23,231 nucleotides of DNA from Castellaniella sp. UBA6218 (GTDB lineage: Bacteria; Pseudomonadota; Gammaproteobacteria; Burkholderiales; Burkholderiaceae_B): contig DISE01000018.1 in NCBI GenBank assembly GCA_002421865.1, positions 11,402 to 34,632 on the forward strand, written 5' to 3'. The position numbers and the translations under genes were made by a program. The notes under the pieces are model-generated. The model was not told the origin of the DNA. It was given only the letters and a program-made list of their open reading frames with translations, and ran no database searches. Below are positions 6,370 to 13,828 of this stretch, one piece after another (position 1 is the first letter of the stretch; each line of letters opens with the position of its first letter).

Positions 6370-7557
6370 ATGAATTCGCTACTGTTTATACAAGCCTTGC
6401 TGGCCGCAGGTGCGGGGCTGCTGCTCAACCTCACACCGTGCGTGCTGCCCGCCGTGCCGCTCAAGGTGCGCGCGGTGCTGCGCGAAGCGGGCGAGCGCCA
6501 GGCCGTGCGTCTTGCCTCTGCAGCGCTTTTTACTGCCGGGTCGGTCCTGTTCTTTGGCGGCCTGGGGCTGGCGACGGCCCTGCTGCAATGGCGCTGGGGC
6601 GTGCTCTTCCAGTCACAAACGCTCCTGATCGCGCTGAGCGCCCTGCTCGCTGCCCTGGCTGTGCTGAACTTCTCGGGCCGCAGCCTGCCTCTACCCAACG
6701 CGCTGGTGACGCTGCGCGGCCGACGCCTGTTTGAACCCTTTTTCTCGGGACTCGTGAGTGCGCTGCTCTCCACGCCGTGCACCGGGCCGCTGCTGGGCGG
6801 CGTGCTGGTCTTCGCGGTGACGCAGCCGCTGGCAAACATCCTCGTCATCTTTGTGTCGATCGGCCTGGGTCTTGCCGCACCTTATATCGTCCTCATCCTG
6901 CGCCCGAGCCTGCTCAAGCGCCTGCCACGCGCCGGGGCCTGGACGACAGTCGTCCAGCAAAGCTTTGGGTGGCTGCTGCTCGCAGCCGCGCTCTTTTACG
7001 CACAAAGTGTGCTACCCACTGCCTGGGGTACGCCCCTATGGATTGCCCTTCTGGTTGCCGTGCTCGGCTGGGCAGTCGCCACGCTCTGGCGGGCAACCGA
7101 GCGTAGCGCCCGCACGGCGGCTCTCTTCGTGGGTGCCACTGCGGCGGCGCTCGGCTACCTCGGGTCGGGGCTCAGCCAATCCGCCGAAACCACCATTGCC
7201 TGGCAACCGCTGCATGCGGCCGACGTGGCAGCCTTGCCGGCGCTTGGTCGCTCGGCGCTGGTGGAATTCACGGCTGACTGGTGCATCAACTGCAAGGTGC
7301 TGGAGAAGACAGCATATGAGGATAAAGCCGTCGTCGCGGCCCTGAAACGCACTGGCGCCGTTGCGCTGCGGGTCGATCTTACGCGCCCGAACCCGGTCCT
7401 TGAACACCTGCTCGCCCTGCACGGGGGAGTGGGCCTGCCCTTTGCCATCGTGCTCGATCACAAGGGACGCGAAGTGCAGACGCTTTCCGGCCTGTTTACC
7501 AGCGCGACCCTCGTGCAGGCACTGAACAAGACCTTGAACCAGGAGAACTCACCATGA
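6370..7557 (+). CDS. dsbD: DsbD-type thiol:disulfide interchange protein lacking the N-terminal alpha domain
   Basis: 395 residues. ATG 6370 follows the previous stop by 11 bases, with GAGG (6357-6360) upstream. Residues ~5-265 form the CcdA/DsbD-beta membrane domain with the redox cysteines Cys24 (LTPCVLPAVPLKV) and Cys137 (LLSTPCTGPLLGG). Residues ~280-390 are a periplasmic thioredoxin-like gamma domain with Cys305-Ile-Asn-Cys308 (ADWCINCKVLEK). It should carry electrons from cytoplasmic thioredoxin to the periplasm. Full-length DsbD starts with a periplasmic alpha domain; here that domain is absent and is supplied by the next gene, which overlaps by four bases. Related ScsB proteins are the alternative label. 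Context points to a copper-dedicated copy, not the housekeeping dsbD. Confidence 0.9.
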   Translation: MNSLLFIQALLAAGAGLLLNLTPCVLPAVPLKVRAVLREAGERQAVRLASAALFTAGSVLFFGGLGLATALLQWRWGVLFQSQTLLIALSALLAALAVLNFSGRSLPLPNALVTLRGRRLFEPFFSGLVSALLSTPCTGPLLGGVLVFAVTQPLANILVIFVSIGLGLAAPYIVLILRPSLLKRLPRAGAWTTVVQQSFGWLLLAAALFYAQSVLPTAWGTPLWIALLVAVLGWAVATLWRATERSARTAALFVGATAAALGYLGSGLSQSAETTIAWQPLHAADVAALPALGRSALVEFTADWCINCKVLEKTAYEDKAVVAALKRTGAVALRVDLTRPNPVLEHLLALHGGVGLPFAIVLDHKGREVQTLSGLFTSATLVQALNKTLNQENSP

Positions 7558-8063
7558 ATCACCCATTTCGGTACGGATTAGGGGCCCTCGCCACCGTCGT
7601 GATCGTCGCGGGCGCCGCGCTTCTGATTGCGGACAAGCTCCAGGCTCCCGCTGATGCCCCCGCGGGCGGCACAGCCGCCTACACAGAATTCGCCAATTCC
7701 GCCAATCACGTCAAAGCGTCGCTCACGAGAACCGGACAGGATGGGGCGATCACGCTGCACATCGGCCGCGACTGGCATGTCAACGCCAACCCGGCATCCC
7801 TGGACAATCTGATTCCATCTGCCGTGCTTATCGAGCACGAGGGCAAGGAGCGATCCGTGCAAGCCGATTACCCGGCGGGCATGAGCAGCGGCATCAAGAT
7901 CGGCACGACCGACATCCGGGTCTACGAAGACGGTACCCGCATCCCCGTGCATCAGCTCAAGATCGATGCGGGCGAACGCCTCGTCGTACGGGTTCAGGCC
8001 TGCAACGACCAGGGGATCTGCCTTGCACCTGCGACGATCCCCGTGACTGAGGATCAAACCTGA
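7554..8063 (+). CDS. Stand-alone DsbD alpha-domain-like periplasmic thiol protein
   Basis: 169 residues. An N-terminal hydrophobic stretch (~8-27) is an anchor or signal. The rest matches the N-terminal domain of DsbD: HVKASLTRTG, ITLHIGRDWHVNANP, LIPSAVLIE, then VRVQACNDQGICLAPATIPV. Cys150 and Cys156 keep the C-x5-C spacing of the catalytic pair of DsbD-alpha. Its ATG overlaps the dsbD TGA (ATGA at 7554-7557), indicating translational coupling. It should be reduced by the gamma domain of the preceding protein and pass electrons to a periplasmic client, perhaps CopG or another copper-binding protein of the operon. In the usual DsbD the two halves are one polypeptide, so this is a split arrangement. 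Confidence 0.87.
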   Translation: MNHPFRYGLGALATVVIVAGAALLIADKLQAPADAPAGGTAAYTEFANSANHVKASLTRTGQDGAITLHIGRDWHVNANPASLDNLIPSAVLIEHEGKERSVQADYPAGMSSGIKIGTTDIRVYEDGTRIPVHQLKIDAGERLVVRVQACNDQGICLAPATIPVTEDQT

Positions 8064-8182
8064 CCACGGCACCTGCACAACACCCTGAAAGCAAGAACCC
8101 TACGGGACGGCAATAGGGGTCATGTTCCGCGAATCACGCCTTCCAACCGCTGTCCAAATCACTTCAAAAGGAGCATTCCATC

Positions 8183-8617
8183 ATGCACACAATCAAGAAA
8201 CTGGCATTGGGCGTAGCCCTCGGCTTGCCGCTCTCGGTCTTCGCGGCCGGCATTCCAGTCAAGATGTACAAGAACCCCAACTGCGGTTGCTGCGACCGCT
8301 GGGCGGCCTACATGGAAGCCAACGGTTTCACGGTAGAGACGATCAATACGCCTGATCTTGCCTCCATCAAGGCGCAGTATCACGTCCCCACAAACCTTGC
8401 GGGCTGTCATACAGCATTGATCGAGGGTCATGTAGTGGAGGGCCTTGTGCCCGCTAAGTATGTGAAGCAAATGCTCGCAGAGCATATTGCGGGCCAGGGG
8501 CTATCGCTTCCCGGCATGCCAGTAGGTGCACCGGGCATGCCTGGTGAACAGGCAGGGCCGCTCACCGTCTACACATTAGGGCCCGGTGCCGCGTCCAAGG
8601 CGTACGCAAGCTTCTGA
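8183..8617 (+). CDS. copG: CopG-like DUF411 periplasmic copper protein
   Basis: 144 residues with a signal peptide (ALGVALGLPLSVFAAG). The DUF411 core follows: VKMYKNPNCGCCDRW with Cys34, Cys36 and Cys37 in CxCC, and NLAGCHTALIEGHVVEGLVP supplying Cys75, His76 and His83. The fold is thioredoxin-like. CopG-type members bind copper clusters through these cysteines and take part in copper tolerance, probably with Cu redox cycling. AAAAGGAG (8166-8173) gives a strong start at ATG 8183. It is separated by 119 bp from the DsbD-alpha gene but remains in the same orientation. The Pro/Gly/Met tail after residue 105 is less typical. The cysteine-rich site is a plausible client for the upstream thiol reductase. 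Confidence 0.93.
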   Translation: MHTIKKLALGVALGLPLSVFAAGIPVKMYKNPNCGCCDRWAAYMEANGFTVETINTPDLASIKAQYHVPTNLAGCHTALIEGHVVEGLVPAKYVKQMLAEHIAGQGLSLPGMPVGAPGMPGEQAGPLTVYTLGPGAASKAYASF

Positions 8618-8657
8618 ACGCCGTATCAGGAAAGCGACCTGCAGCTCGGTAGCAGCG

Positions 8658-9146
8658 TCATCGCCGTTGCTGCTGTTCGGTCACTTCCTTTTGCATGCGC
8701 AGGGCGTCCGACGGCCAAGTGCTCTTGATATAGGCGAGCACCTCTACGATCTGCTCATCGCTCAGGGTGCTGCCAAACGCCGGCATGTCACTCTGATAAC
8801 CCGGGGGCGCCGTGCGGCCCGGCACCAGGCCGTTTTTCACTAGGTCGAAGAGCACCGCATCGGGATGGTGCCAGGTGTGGCCCGAACGATCGTGCGGCGG
8901 CGCAGGCAGTCGGCCGTTTGCCAGGCGCTCGCGCCAGTTGGGCTGGCCCTGCAGCTGCGCGCCATGGCAGGCTGCACAGGTGTTTGCGTAAATCACCTTG
9001 CCCCGCACGACCAGATCTTGATTTGCAGGGTCAATGAAGGTTGCGCCGGGTGGGCGATTTGCCCAGTACAGCAGGACAGCACCAGCAACCGCTACAACCC
9101 CTACAGCCGTAATGGTCCACTTTTTATGAATTCGAAGAAACGTCAT
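8658..9146 (-). CDS. Membrane-anchored monohaem cytochrome c
   Basis: 162 residues. One N-terminal membrane segment (~10-28) is followed by a class I cytochrome c domain with the haem site Cys57-x-x-Cys60-His61 (CAACH). Met121 in SDMPAFGSTLSDEQI is the likely axial ligand. The C-terminal helix VEVLAYIKSTWP is typical of the family. It probably shuttles electrons at the periplasmic face of the inner membrane. It is last in the minus-strand cop operon, 52 bases after the Met-rich gene, and converges on copG with 40 bases between them and no evident hairpin terminator. Possible partners are the blue copper proteins of the cluster or a terminal oxidase; the partner is not shown by the sequence. 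Confidence 0.88.
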   Translation of the reverse strand: MTFLRIHKKWTITAVGVVAVAGAVLLYWANRPPGATFIDPANQDLVVRGKVIYANTCAACHGAQLQGQPNWRERLANGRLPAPPHDRSGHTWHHPDAVLFDLVKNGLVPGRTAPPGYQSDMPAFGSTLSDEQIVEVLAYIKSTWPSDALRMQKEVTEQQQRR

Positions 9147-9198
9147 GGCTGGATCTGAGGCAGGCCCTGTTCAGTTGATGTGATCGCGCCCAGGAAGG

Positions 9199-9663
9199 TC
9201 ACTGCTTTGTCGCAGGTTCCTGAACCTTGTCTGCATACTTGATGAGAATATCTCCCATCGCACGCATCATTTCACCGTGCATCTTCATAGCGGTCTTGCG
9301 ATCCAGACCTGAACCCATCGCCATCGGGCAGCCTTCCATCATGTTCATCATTCCGCCGCCCATGGCACCACCACCCATCATCCCCATCATGCCGCCCTGC
9401 ATGCGCCCGCCTTCCCGTATGCCCGCGTGCGAGGCACCTTCACCGCCCTGTCCACTACTATGCATGCCCATCATGCCGCCACCCATCGCACCGGACGACG
9501 CCGCATTCCCCATTATGGAAGAGCTTTGGCCCGAGCCACCGTCCTGTTGCATCATGCCAGAACCCTCAGAACCGCTCTGGGTGGCAGTGGCCGCAATGCT
9601 GGGTGCACCAACACCAATAGCCAGCGCGGCAAAGGATGCCGCAAGAATCGTTTTCGCATTCAT
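9199..9663 (-). CDS. Secreted Met/Gly-rich protein, likely copper-binding
   Basis: 154 residues. A clear signal peptide (TILAASFAALAIGVGAPSIAA) precedes a low-complexity section of repeated GMMGMM, GGGAMGGGMM and similar blocks (~35-110). A short, more ordered helical C-terminus follows (LDRKTAMKMHGEMMRAMGDILIKYADK). Met clusters of this kind bind Cu(I) in the periplasm, as in CusF- or CueO-type Met segments, so copper sequestration is the natural inference. AGGAGCGAGCT precedes the start at 9663. It lies in the cop operon between a small membrane protein and the cytochrome c. No named family is recognised with confidence. Confidence 0.75.
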   Translation of the reverse strand: MNAKTILAASFAALAIGVGAPSIAATATQSGSEGSGMMQQDGGSGQSSSIMGNAASSGAMGGGMMGMHSSGQGGEGASHAGIREGGRMQGGMMGMMGGGAMGGGMMNMMEGCPMAMGSGLDRKTAMKMHGEMMRAMGDILIKYADKVQEPATKQ

Positions 9664-9705
9664 AGCTCGCTCCTAAACGTCAAACAGACAGGCCTGGATA
9701 GGCTG

Positions 9706-9915
9706 TCACTTCTTGAAGAGATACTTCACCAGTGCAGCAATGGCAAGCACCAGGACGGCCGCAATAAGCAGCCAAAAGACGGCCATGAGCCACATCATCC
9801 CGCCCATCATCGAGCCACCCATCATTTGGGCCTGTGCGACGGCGGGCACCAGCGCTCCGGTAGCGACGGCAACCCACAGAGGCAACAGCGCAGACACGCC
9901 TTTGGACTTCCTCAT
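9706..9915 (-). CDS. Small membrane protein with periplasmic Met motif
   Basis: 69 residues from ATG 9915, preferred over an upstream in-frame start because AAGGAAGG lies just before it. A signal-like hydrophobic stretch (~8-28, ending AVAQAQ) is followed by MMGGSMMGGMM (31-41), a transmembrane helix (43-63) and a basic KYLFKK tail. The topology suggests the Met cluster faces the periplasm at the membrane surface, positioned to capture Cu(I) or hand it to a membrane protein. Its start overlaps the stop of the GDCCVxC gene (ATGA, 9912-9915), so the two are translationally coupled. The family is not recognised. Confidence 0.7.
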   Translation of the reverse strand: MRKSKGVSALLPLWVAVATGALVPAVAQAQMMGGSMMGGMMWLMAVFWLLIAAVLVLAIAALVKYLFKK

Positions 9916-10124
9916 GAGCAACACCTTCCTTCTTGGATAGACGGGCACGGCACCGATCCGTACGAGCAGAATACACAGCAGTCACCCGATTTTGGTTTCA
10001 GCAACGTCTTGCATTGCCCACACTCATAAAAGAACTGACAGGTATCCACCGGCATGGTCTCCTGCTGCATATGACCGCAGTGGGGGCAGGTAACGACAGA
10101 TTCAAAGATGATCGGAACTTCCAT
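9912..10124 (-). CDS. GDCCVxC-motif small cysteine-rich protein
   Basis: 70 residues with eleven cysteines. Cys13-x-x-Cys16 and Cys35-x-x-Cys38 form a zinc-ribbon-like pair. The signature GDCCVFCSYGSVPCP (47-61) defines the GDCCVxC family, some members of which carry selenocysteine in the motif; here all positions are Cys, with no in-frame TGA before the end. No signal peptide is evident, so it should be cytoplasmic. Members are often found in mercury and copper loci and presumably bind metal through the thiols, but the function is not established. It overlaps the next gene by four bases. The Shine-Dalgarno region before ATG 10124 is weak. Confidence 0.85.
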   Translation of the reverse strand: MEVPIIFESVVTCPHCGHMQQETMPVDTCQFFYECGQCKTLLKPKSGDCCVFCSYGSVPCPSIQEGRCCS

Positions 10125-10243
10125 GGCTATTCAACGGGGAGAATCCACTCATGAGGCGCTTGCCATCGGCAACCGAAATCTCAGCACCGATGTGCAATCT
10201 CGATGGCAACACTCGCAGCCTAAACCTTGACACAACGAGAAGG

Positions 10244-10756
10244 TCAACTCACCTTCACCTTGCCCACCATCCCGGCTTCCATATGGCCAGGAACCAGGCA
10301 TGCAAAGTCCACCGTACCGGGTTTGTCGAACGTCCACACCAGCCCGCCGATCTTGCCAGCTGCGAGCGTAATCATGTTGGGTTCGGCGTGCTTCATCCCC
10401 GACATTTTTTGCATCTCTGCTGCATGCACCTTCAGATCAGCCACGGTGCCAATCACCATTTCGTGCGGGATCTGCCCAGTGTTCTTCACAAAGAAGCGGA
10501 TGGTTTCGCCCGCTTTCACCGGGATTTCGCTGGGCGTGAACCGCATGGAATCATCCATCGTAATTTCGACGGTGCGGGTGACCTTTGCAGGATCACCGGG
10601 GCGGCCGATAGCGGAAGATGTGGCCGACATGGTGGACATGTCATGTCCTGGCATACCGTGAGCGGGCGCTTCATGCCCGCCCGAGTGCCCACCGGCTGCC
10701 CAGGCAAAGGCCGGTAGGACGCTAAGCGCCAGGATGGCCAAGGGTTTCTTCATCAT
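10244..10756 (-). CDS. copI: Periplasmic cupredoxin, CopI-like copper tolerance protein
   Basis: 170 residues from ATG 10756, which has AGGAG 8 bases upstream; an upstream start in the same frame would add a non-signal extension. A signal peptide (~1-20) is followed by a His/Met-rich linker (HSGGHEAPAHGMPGHDM, 24-40) and a plastocyanin-like domain (~58-170). Type 1 ligands are His98 (IPHEM), Cys153, His158 and Met163 (FACLVPGHMEAGM). It resembles the CopI family known from Rubrivivax, a periplasmic blue copper protein needed for copper tolerance. It sits 73 bases after copB in the cop operon, and the 119 bp behind it hold no recognisable gene. Azurin-type electron transfer to the operon's cytochrome c is possible but unproven. 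Confidence 0.88.
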   Translation of the reverse strand: MMKKPLAILALSVLPAFAWAAGGHSGGHEAPAHGMPGHDMSTMSATSSAIGRPGDPAKVTRTVEITMDDSMRFTPSEIPVKAGETIRFFVKNTGQIPHEMVIGTVADLKVHAAEMQKMSGMKHAEPNMITLAAGKIGGLVWTFDKPGTVDFACLVPGHMEAGMVGKVKVS

Positions 10757-10829
10757 GAAAATTTCTCCTGAAAATTTGGTTAAATGGGCGGCCAACAGTG
10801 GCCGTCAATAAAATGATTAGTGGACAGAA

Positions 10830-11846
10830 TCAAAAGCGGAGGCTGACACCTGCCACAAAACGGGTCTCTTGCTTCGGTTCGCCTGCAGCGCGTGCGTAGT
10901 CTGCAGTTTTGCCAAAATTGCTGGCCCACTCCACACCAATGTAGGGTGTGACCTGGCGCGTGATTTCATACTTGAGGCGCAGACCAGCCGTGCCATTCGA
11001 AAGCCCACTGCCGATTCCCCGGCGTTCGTCGTCTTTGCCGTAAAGATTGATCTCGATGCTGGGCTGCAGGTAGAGCCGCTGCGTGAGCAGGACGTCATAC
11101 TCCGTCTTGAGCCAAAGCGCTGTGCGCCCATTGGGGCCCACGAACGCAGTCGCATCGACATCGAACCAGTACGGGGCAAGGCCTTTGAGGCCCAAGGCAA
11201 GCCATTGACGGTTGGGCATGCCTGCGCCGTGATCGAACCGCAGGCCCAGTTCCGCATCCCAGAACGTGGAGACCGCATGGCGCCAGAGCAATTGCGTTCT
11301 GGAATCACGCAGCTTGCCGCTGGCCACCTCGCCTTCGGCTTTGAGGGCCGCCCGGTTGTAGGTGCCGCCAACCCAGGCTTCGCCATCGTAGCTACCCCAC
11401 TCTTGCCCGCGTGCCCTGACGTACTCCAGGCGATCGATGTAGACAGACCCGAAATTGTGCTCATCTGACATCCGAAGTGCTTGTGAGGGCGGCAAGGCAT
11501 ACTTGCCAGCGTTACGCACATAGCCCTCGGAATACGCATTTGGGTCTCGCGCGTCGGCGGGTGCCGAGCCGCCTTGCATCTGCATGGAGCCATGATCCAT
11601 ACCCGCCATATCCATGGCGCCTTGCCCCGCGTCTTGCTTAGCTGCAGGTCCGGTATCGGGCGACACAGCAGAAGCTGCGGGGCTCGGTGTCGCCATATTG
11701 TGGCCCGCATGCTCAGAATGTGCCTGAGCGCTGGCTAGCGAGGGAACCGCTACAGCTGCAGTCACCACCGCTGCAAGCAGGGTCATCTTCAATGCGGAAA
11801 GGCTTTTCATGGCGGCAGCATCCTGGATAGTGTGGGCGATTTTCAT
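10830..11846 (-). CDS. copB: Outer-membrane copper resistance protein CopB
   Basis: 338 residues. The ATG at 11846 overlaps the copA stop (ATGA) and GAGG lies about 10 bases upstream; a second Met 12 codons in, before a standard signal peptide (MTLLAAVVTAAVAVPSLASAQA), is the alternative start. The mature N-terminus is His/Met-rich (HSEHAGHNM, AMDMAGMDHGSMQMQGG). Residues ~110-338 form a CopB/PcoB beta-barrel domain with alternating aromatic strands (FGSVYIDRLEYV, SYDGEAWVGGTYNR, TPYIGVEWASNFGKTADYAR) and a final Arg-Phe typical of outer-membrane proteins. It works with CopA in periplasmic and outer-membrane copper tolerance. Normal length for the family, no defects seen. Confidence 0.95.
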   Translation of the reverse strand: MKIAHTIQDAAAMKSLSALKMTLLAAVVTAAVAVPSLASAQAHSEHAGHNMATPSPAASAVSPDTGPAAKQDAGQGAMDMAGMDHGSMQMQGGSAPADARDPNAYSEGYVRNAGKYALPPSQALRMSDEHNFGSVYIDRLEYVRARGQEWGSYDGEAWVGGTYNRAALKAEGEVASGKLRDSRTQLLWRHAVSTFWDAELGLRFDHGAGMPNRQWLALGLKGLAPYWFDVDATAFVGPNGRTALWLKTEYDVLLTQRLYLQPSIEINLYGKDDERRGIGSGLSNGTAGLRLKYEITRQVTPYIGVEWASNFGKTADYARAAGEPKQETRFVAGVSLRF

Positions 11847-13714
11847 GCGACGACCACCTCACGGAACATGCCGGAATCCATGTGCAGCATCAGGTGGCAG
11901 TGCCACGCCCAGCGGCCAAGGGCATCGGCAGTCACCAGAAAGCTGATCCGCTGAGCCGGTTGTACGGGAATCGTATGGCGCCTGGCCTGAAACTGGCCAT
12001 CGGGCGCTTCAAGCTCGCTCCACATGCCGTGCAGGTGCATAGGGTGCGTCATCATCGTGTCGTTCTGCAGAATGACCCTGACCCGTTCGCCGTAGCGGAA
12101 ATGTACCGGCGTCGATCGCCCGTACTCGACCCCGTCGAACGACCAGGCATAACGCTCCATGTTGCCGGTCAGGTGAAGTTCCACCTCGCGTTCCGCACCG
12201 CGCGAGTCCATGGCGCCATCGACCGTATGCAGGTCGGCGAGCGTCAGTACGCGCCGCCCGTTGTTGCGCAGCCCGATGCCGGGATCGTCCAGATTGGTGC
12301 GCGGCATGTCCACACGCATGTCGGTGCTTGCGCCATATTCCGTCTTCGCGTGGCGCACCTTGCTGCTGGCAGGCGCGGAGGCCATCGCTCCGTGATTCAT
12401 GCCTGCCATACCCGCCATCCCTGAATGATCCATGCTCGACATCGCGCCATGATTCATGCCTGCCATACCGCTGTGATCCATCCCGGCCATAGCGGGGCCT
12501 GAGCTGCCACCCGAAGCCTTATCCATGGCGCCGTGGTCCATGCCGGCCATGCTGCCGCCCCCCATGGCGCCCATCATGTCGGCCATGGTGAGCCATTCGA
12601 CGGGGTCCAGTGCAGGAACCACAGCGGTCAGCCCCTCACGGGTGGCCAGCGTGCCGCGCGTATAGCCTGTGCGATCCATGGCCTGGGCAAAAACGGTATA
12701 GGCATCGTCCTTGGGCTGCACCATGACGTCGTAGGTCTCGCCGGGCCCAAAACGAAACTCGTCGACGGTGACTGGCTCCACATTCACGCCATCCGCCTGG
12801 ACGATAGTCAAGGGCAGTCCGGGGATGCGCACGTCGTAAAAGGTATTGGCTGCGCCGTTGATGAAACGCAGCCGGACTCGTTCTCCGGGTTTGAAAAGCC
12901 CTGTCCAGTTGCCGGCGGGTGTCACGCCATTCATCAGGTAGGTCAGCACATCCGCCGACAGATCCGCCAGATCGGTCGGATTCATGCGCATCTCGCTCCA
13001 CATCTTGCGCTTGTCCACGGCGGCCTTCAGCCCCAGGCGAGAAACGTCCTGGAAAAAGTCCACAGCAGTCGGCTGATTGTGGTTGTAGTAGTCCCCCCGC
13101 ATCTTGAGCTTTTCGAGAACCCGCATCGGGTTCTCGTCGGTCCAATCGGAGAGCTGAATGACGTGCTCGCGGTCGAATCGCCTCGAGTCCGGCTGGGCGG
13201 GGTCGATGATGATCGCGCCGTAGACCCCAGTGGCCTCCTGCATGCCGGAGTGGGAGTGGTACCAATAGGTGCCGCTTTGCTGCACCTTGAAGCGATAAGT
13301 AAAAGTCTGCCCGGGAGCGATCCCCGCAAAGCTCAACCCTGGCACCCCATCCATCTGGAAAGGCAAGATGATGCCGTGCCAGTGGATGGAAGTCGGCTCG
13401 GCGAGGCGATTCTTCACGCGGAGGGTGATGGTGTCCCCTTCTCGCCAGCGCAGGGTGGGCGCGGGAAGCGAACCATTCACGGTCGTGGCCATGCGTGGGG
13501 TGCCGGTGAAATTCACTGGCGATTCGCCGATTTCAAGATTGAATTCCGTGCCGCGCAAGACCGCGGCTGAGCCCGTGTGGGTGCCCGCAGCCGCAGCAGC
13601 TGCTCGTGCGTAGGGCGACAGGCCCAGCAGGACGCCGCCTGCGGCAAGCCCCTGGACAAAGCGGCGGCGCGATAAGGCTGGAACGGAAATAATGGAGGCG
13701 GCAGGTCGTTTCAC
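11843..13714 (-). CDS. copA: Periplasmic multicopper oxidase CopA (PcoA/CopA family)
   Basis: 623 residues from a GTG at 13714, with AGGA 9 bases upstream. A Tat signal (SRRRFVQGLAAGG) directs export of the folded enzyme. All copper motifs are intact: HWHG (111-114), HSH (153-155), HPMHLHG (557-563) and HCHLMLHMDSGM (605-616), giving type 1 ligands His557, Cys606, His611 and Met616 and a full set of trinuclear ligands. Residues ~378-445 are a Met/His-rich linker with repeated GMDHGAM- and GMNHGAM-like units that bind extra copper. It oxidises Cu(I) and sequesters copper in the periplasm. It is the first gene of the minus-strand operon, faces the CopR half-site ladder, and contrasts with the motif-deficient paralogue at 4652. 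Confidence 0.96.
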   Translation of the reverse strand: MKRPAASIISVPALSRRRFVQGLAAGGVLLGLSPYARAAAAAAGTHTGSAAVLRGTEFNLEIGESPVNFTGTPRMATTVNGSLPAPTLRWREGDTITLRVKNRLAEPTSIHWHGIILPFQMDGVPGLSFAGIAPGQTFTYRFKVQQSGTYWYHSHSGMQEATGVYGAIIIDPAQPDSRRFDREHVIQLSDWTDENPMRVLEKLKMRGDYYNHNQPTAVDFFQDVSRLGLKAAVDKRKMWSEMRMNPTDLADLSADVLTYLMNGVTPAGNWTGLFKPGERVRLRFINGAANTFYDVRIPGLPLTIVQADGVNVEPVTVDEFRFGPGETYDVMVQPKDDAYTVFAQAMDRTGYTRGTLATREGLTAVVPALDPVEWLTMADMMGAMGGGSMAGMDHGAMDKASGGSSGPAMAGMDHSGMAGMNHGAMSSMDHSGMAGMAGMNHGAMASAPASSKVRHAKTEYGASTDMRVDMPRTNLDDPGIGLRNNGRRVLTLADLHTVDGAMDSRGAEREVELHLTGNMERYAWSFDGVEYGRSTPVHFRYGERVRVILQNDTMMTHPMHLHGMWSELEAPDGQFQARRHTIPVQPAQRISFLVTADALGRWAWHCHLMLHMDSGMFREVVVA

Positions 13715-13759
13715 GAATGTGATTCCTGTTCATGCGAAGGTAGAAGCCGATACTCTACG

Positions 13760-13771
13760 CAGGCGCGCCTG
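13760..13771. repeat. 12-bp perfect palindrome in the copA/copR intergenic region
   Basis: CAGGCGCGCCTG is self-complementary over all 12 bases and lies between the CopR-type half sites (from 13780) and the copA start at 13714. Its position is downstream of the expected copA promoter core, so it could be in the copA leader. It may simply be a GC-rich chance palindrome. Confidence 0.35.
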
Positions 13772-13779
13772 TCAGGCCG

Positions 13780-13828
13780 ATGACGCCATCATTACAAATC
13801 TGTCATCTGAACGTCATGTTGGCGTCAT
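13780..13828. promoter_or_regulatory. CopR operator array: five GTCAT-like half sites at 11-bp period
   Basis: ATGAC (13780), ATTAC (13791), GTCAT (13802), GTCAT (13813) and GTCAT (13824) begin exactly 11 bp apart, the first two inverted relative to the last three. The central pair, ATTAC-6 bp-GTCAT, has the shape of known cop/CusR boxes (two 5-bp inverted half sites separated by 6 bp). The ends also form a 10-bp inverted repeat, GATGACGCCA (13779-13788) and TGGCGTCATC (13820-13829). An OmpR/PhoB-type regulator dimer commonly contacts repeats one helical turn apart. The array lies between divergent copA and copR, with a -10-like TAAAAT (13840-13845) on the copR side. Joint control of both operons by CopR is inferred. 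Confidence 0.7.

Noticed and set aside
9227..9676. 149-codon plus-strand frame rich in Pro and Met opposite the Met-rich gene
   Set aside because: It is the complement of the repetitive Gly/Met-coding sequence; the minus-strand frame has a signal peptide and a strong ribosome site.
10149..10337. 62-codon minus-strand frame between the cupredoxin and GDCCVxC genes
   Set aside because: It overlaps the cupredoxin 3' end in another frame, has no ribosome site and no recognisable features.
10817..11710. 297-codon minus-strand frame overlapping copB in another frame
   Set aside because: The copB frame has signal peptide, barrel strands and terminal Phe; the other frame is Arg/Pro/Ser-rich without domain features.
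12533..13570. Long plus-strand reading frame (345 codons) across copA
   Set aside because: It is antisense to copA, whose copper motifs are complete. The translation is His/Val/Gly-rich with no domain, as expected for the complement of GC-rich coding DNA.
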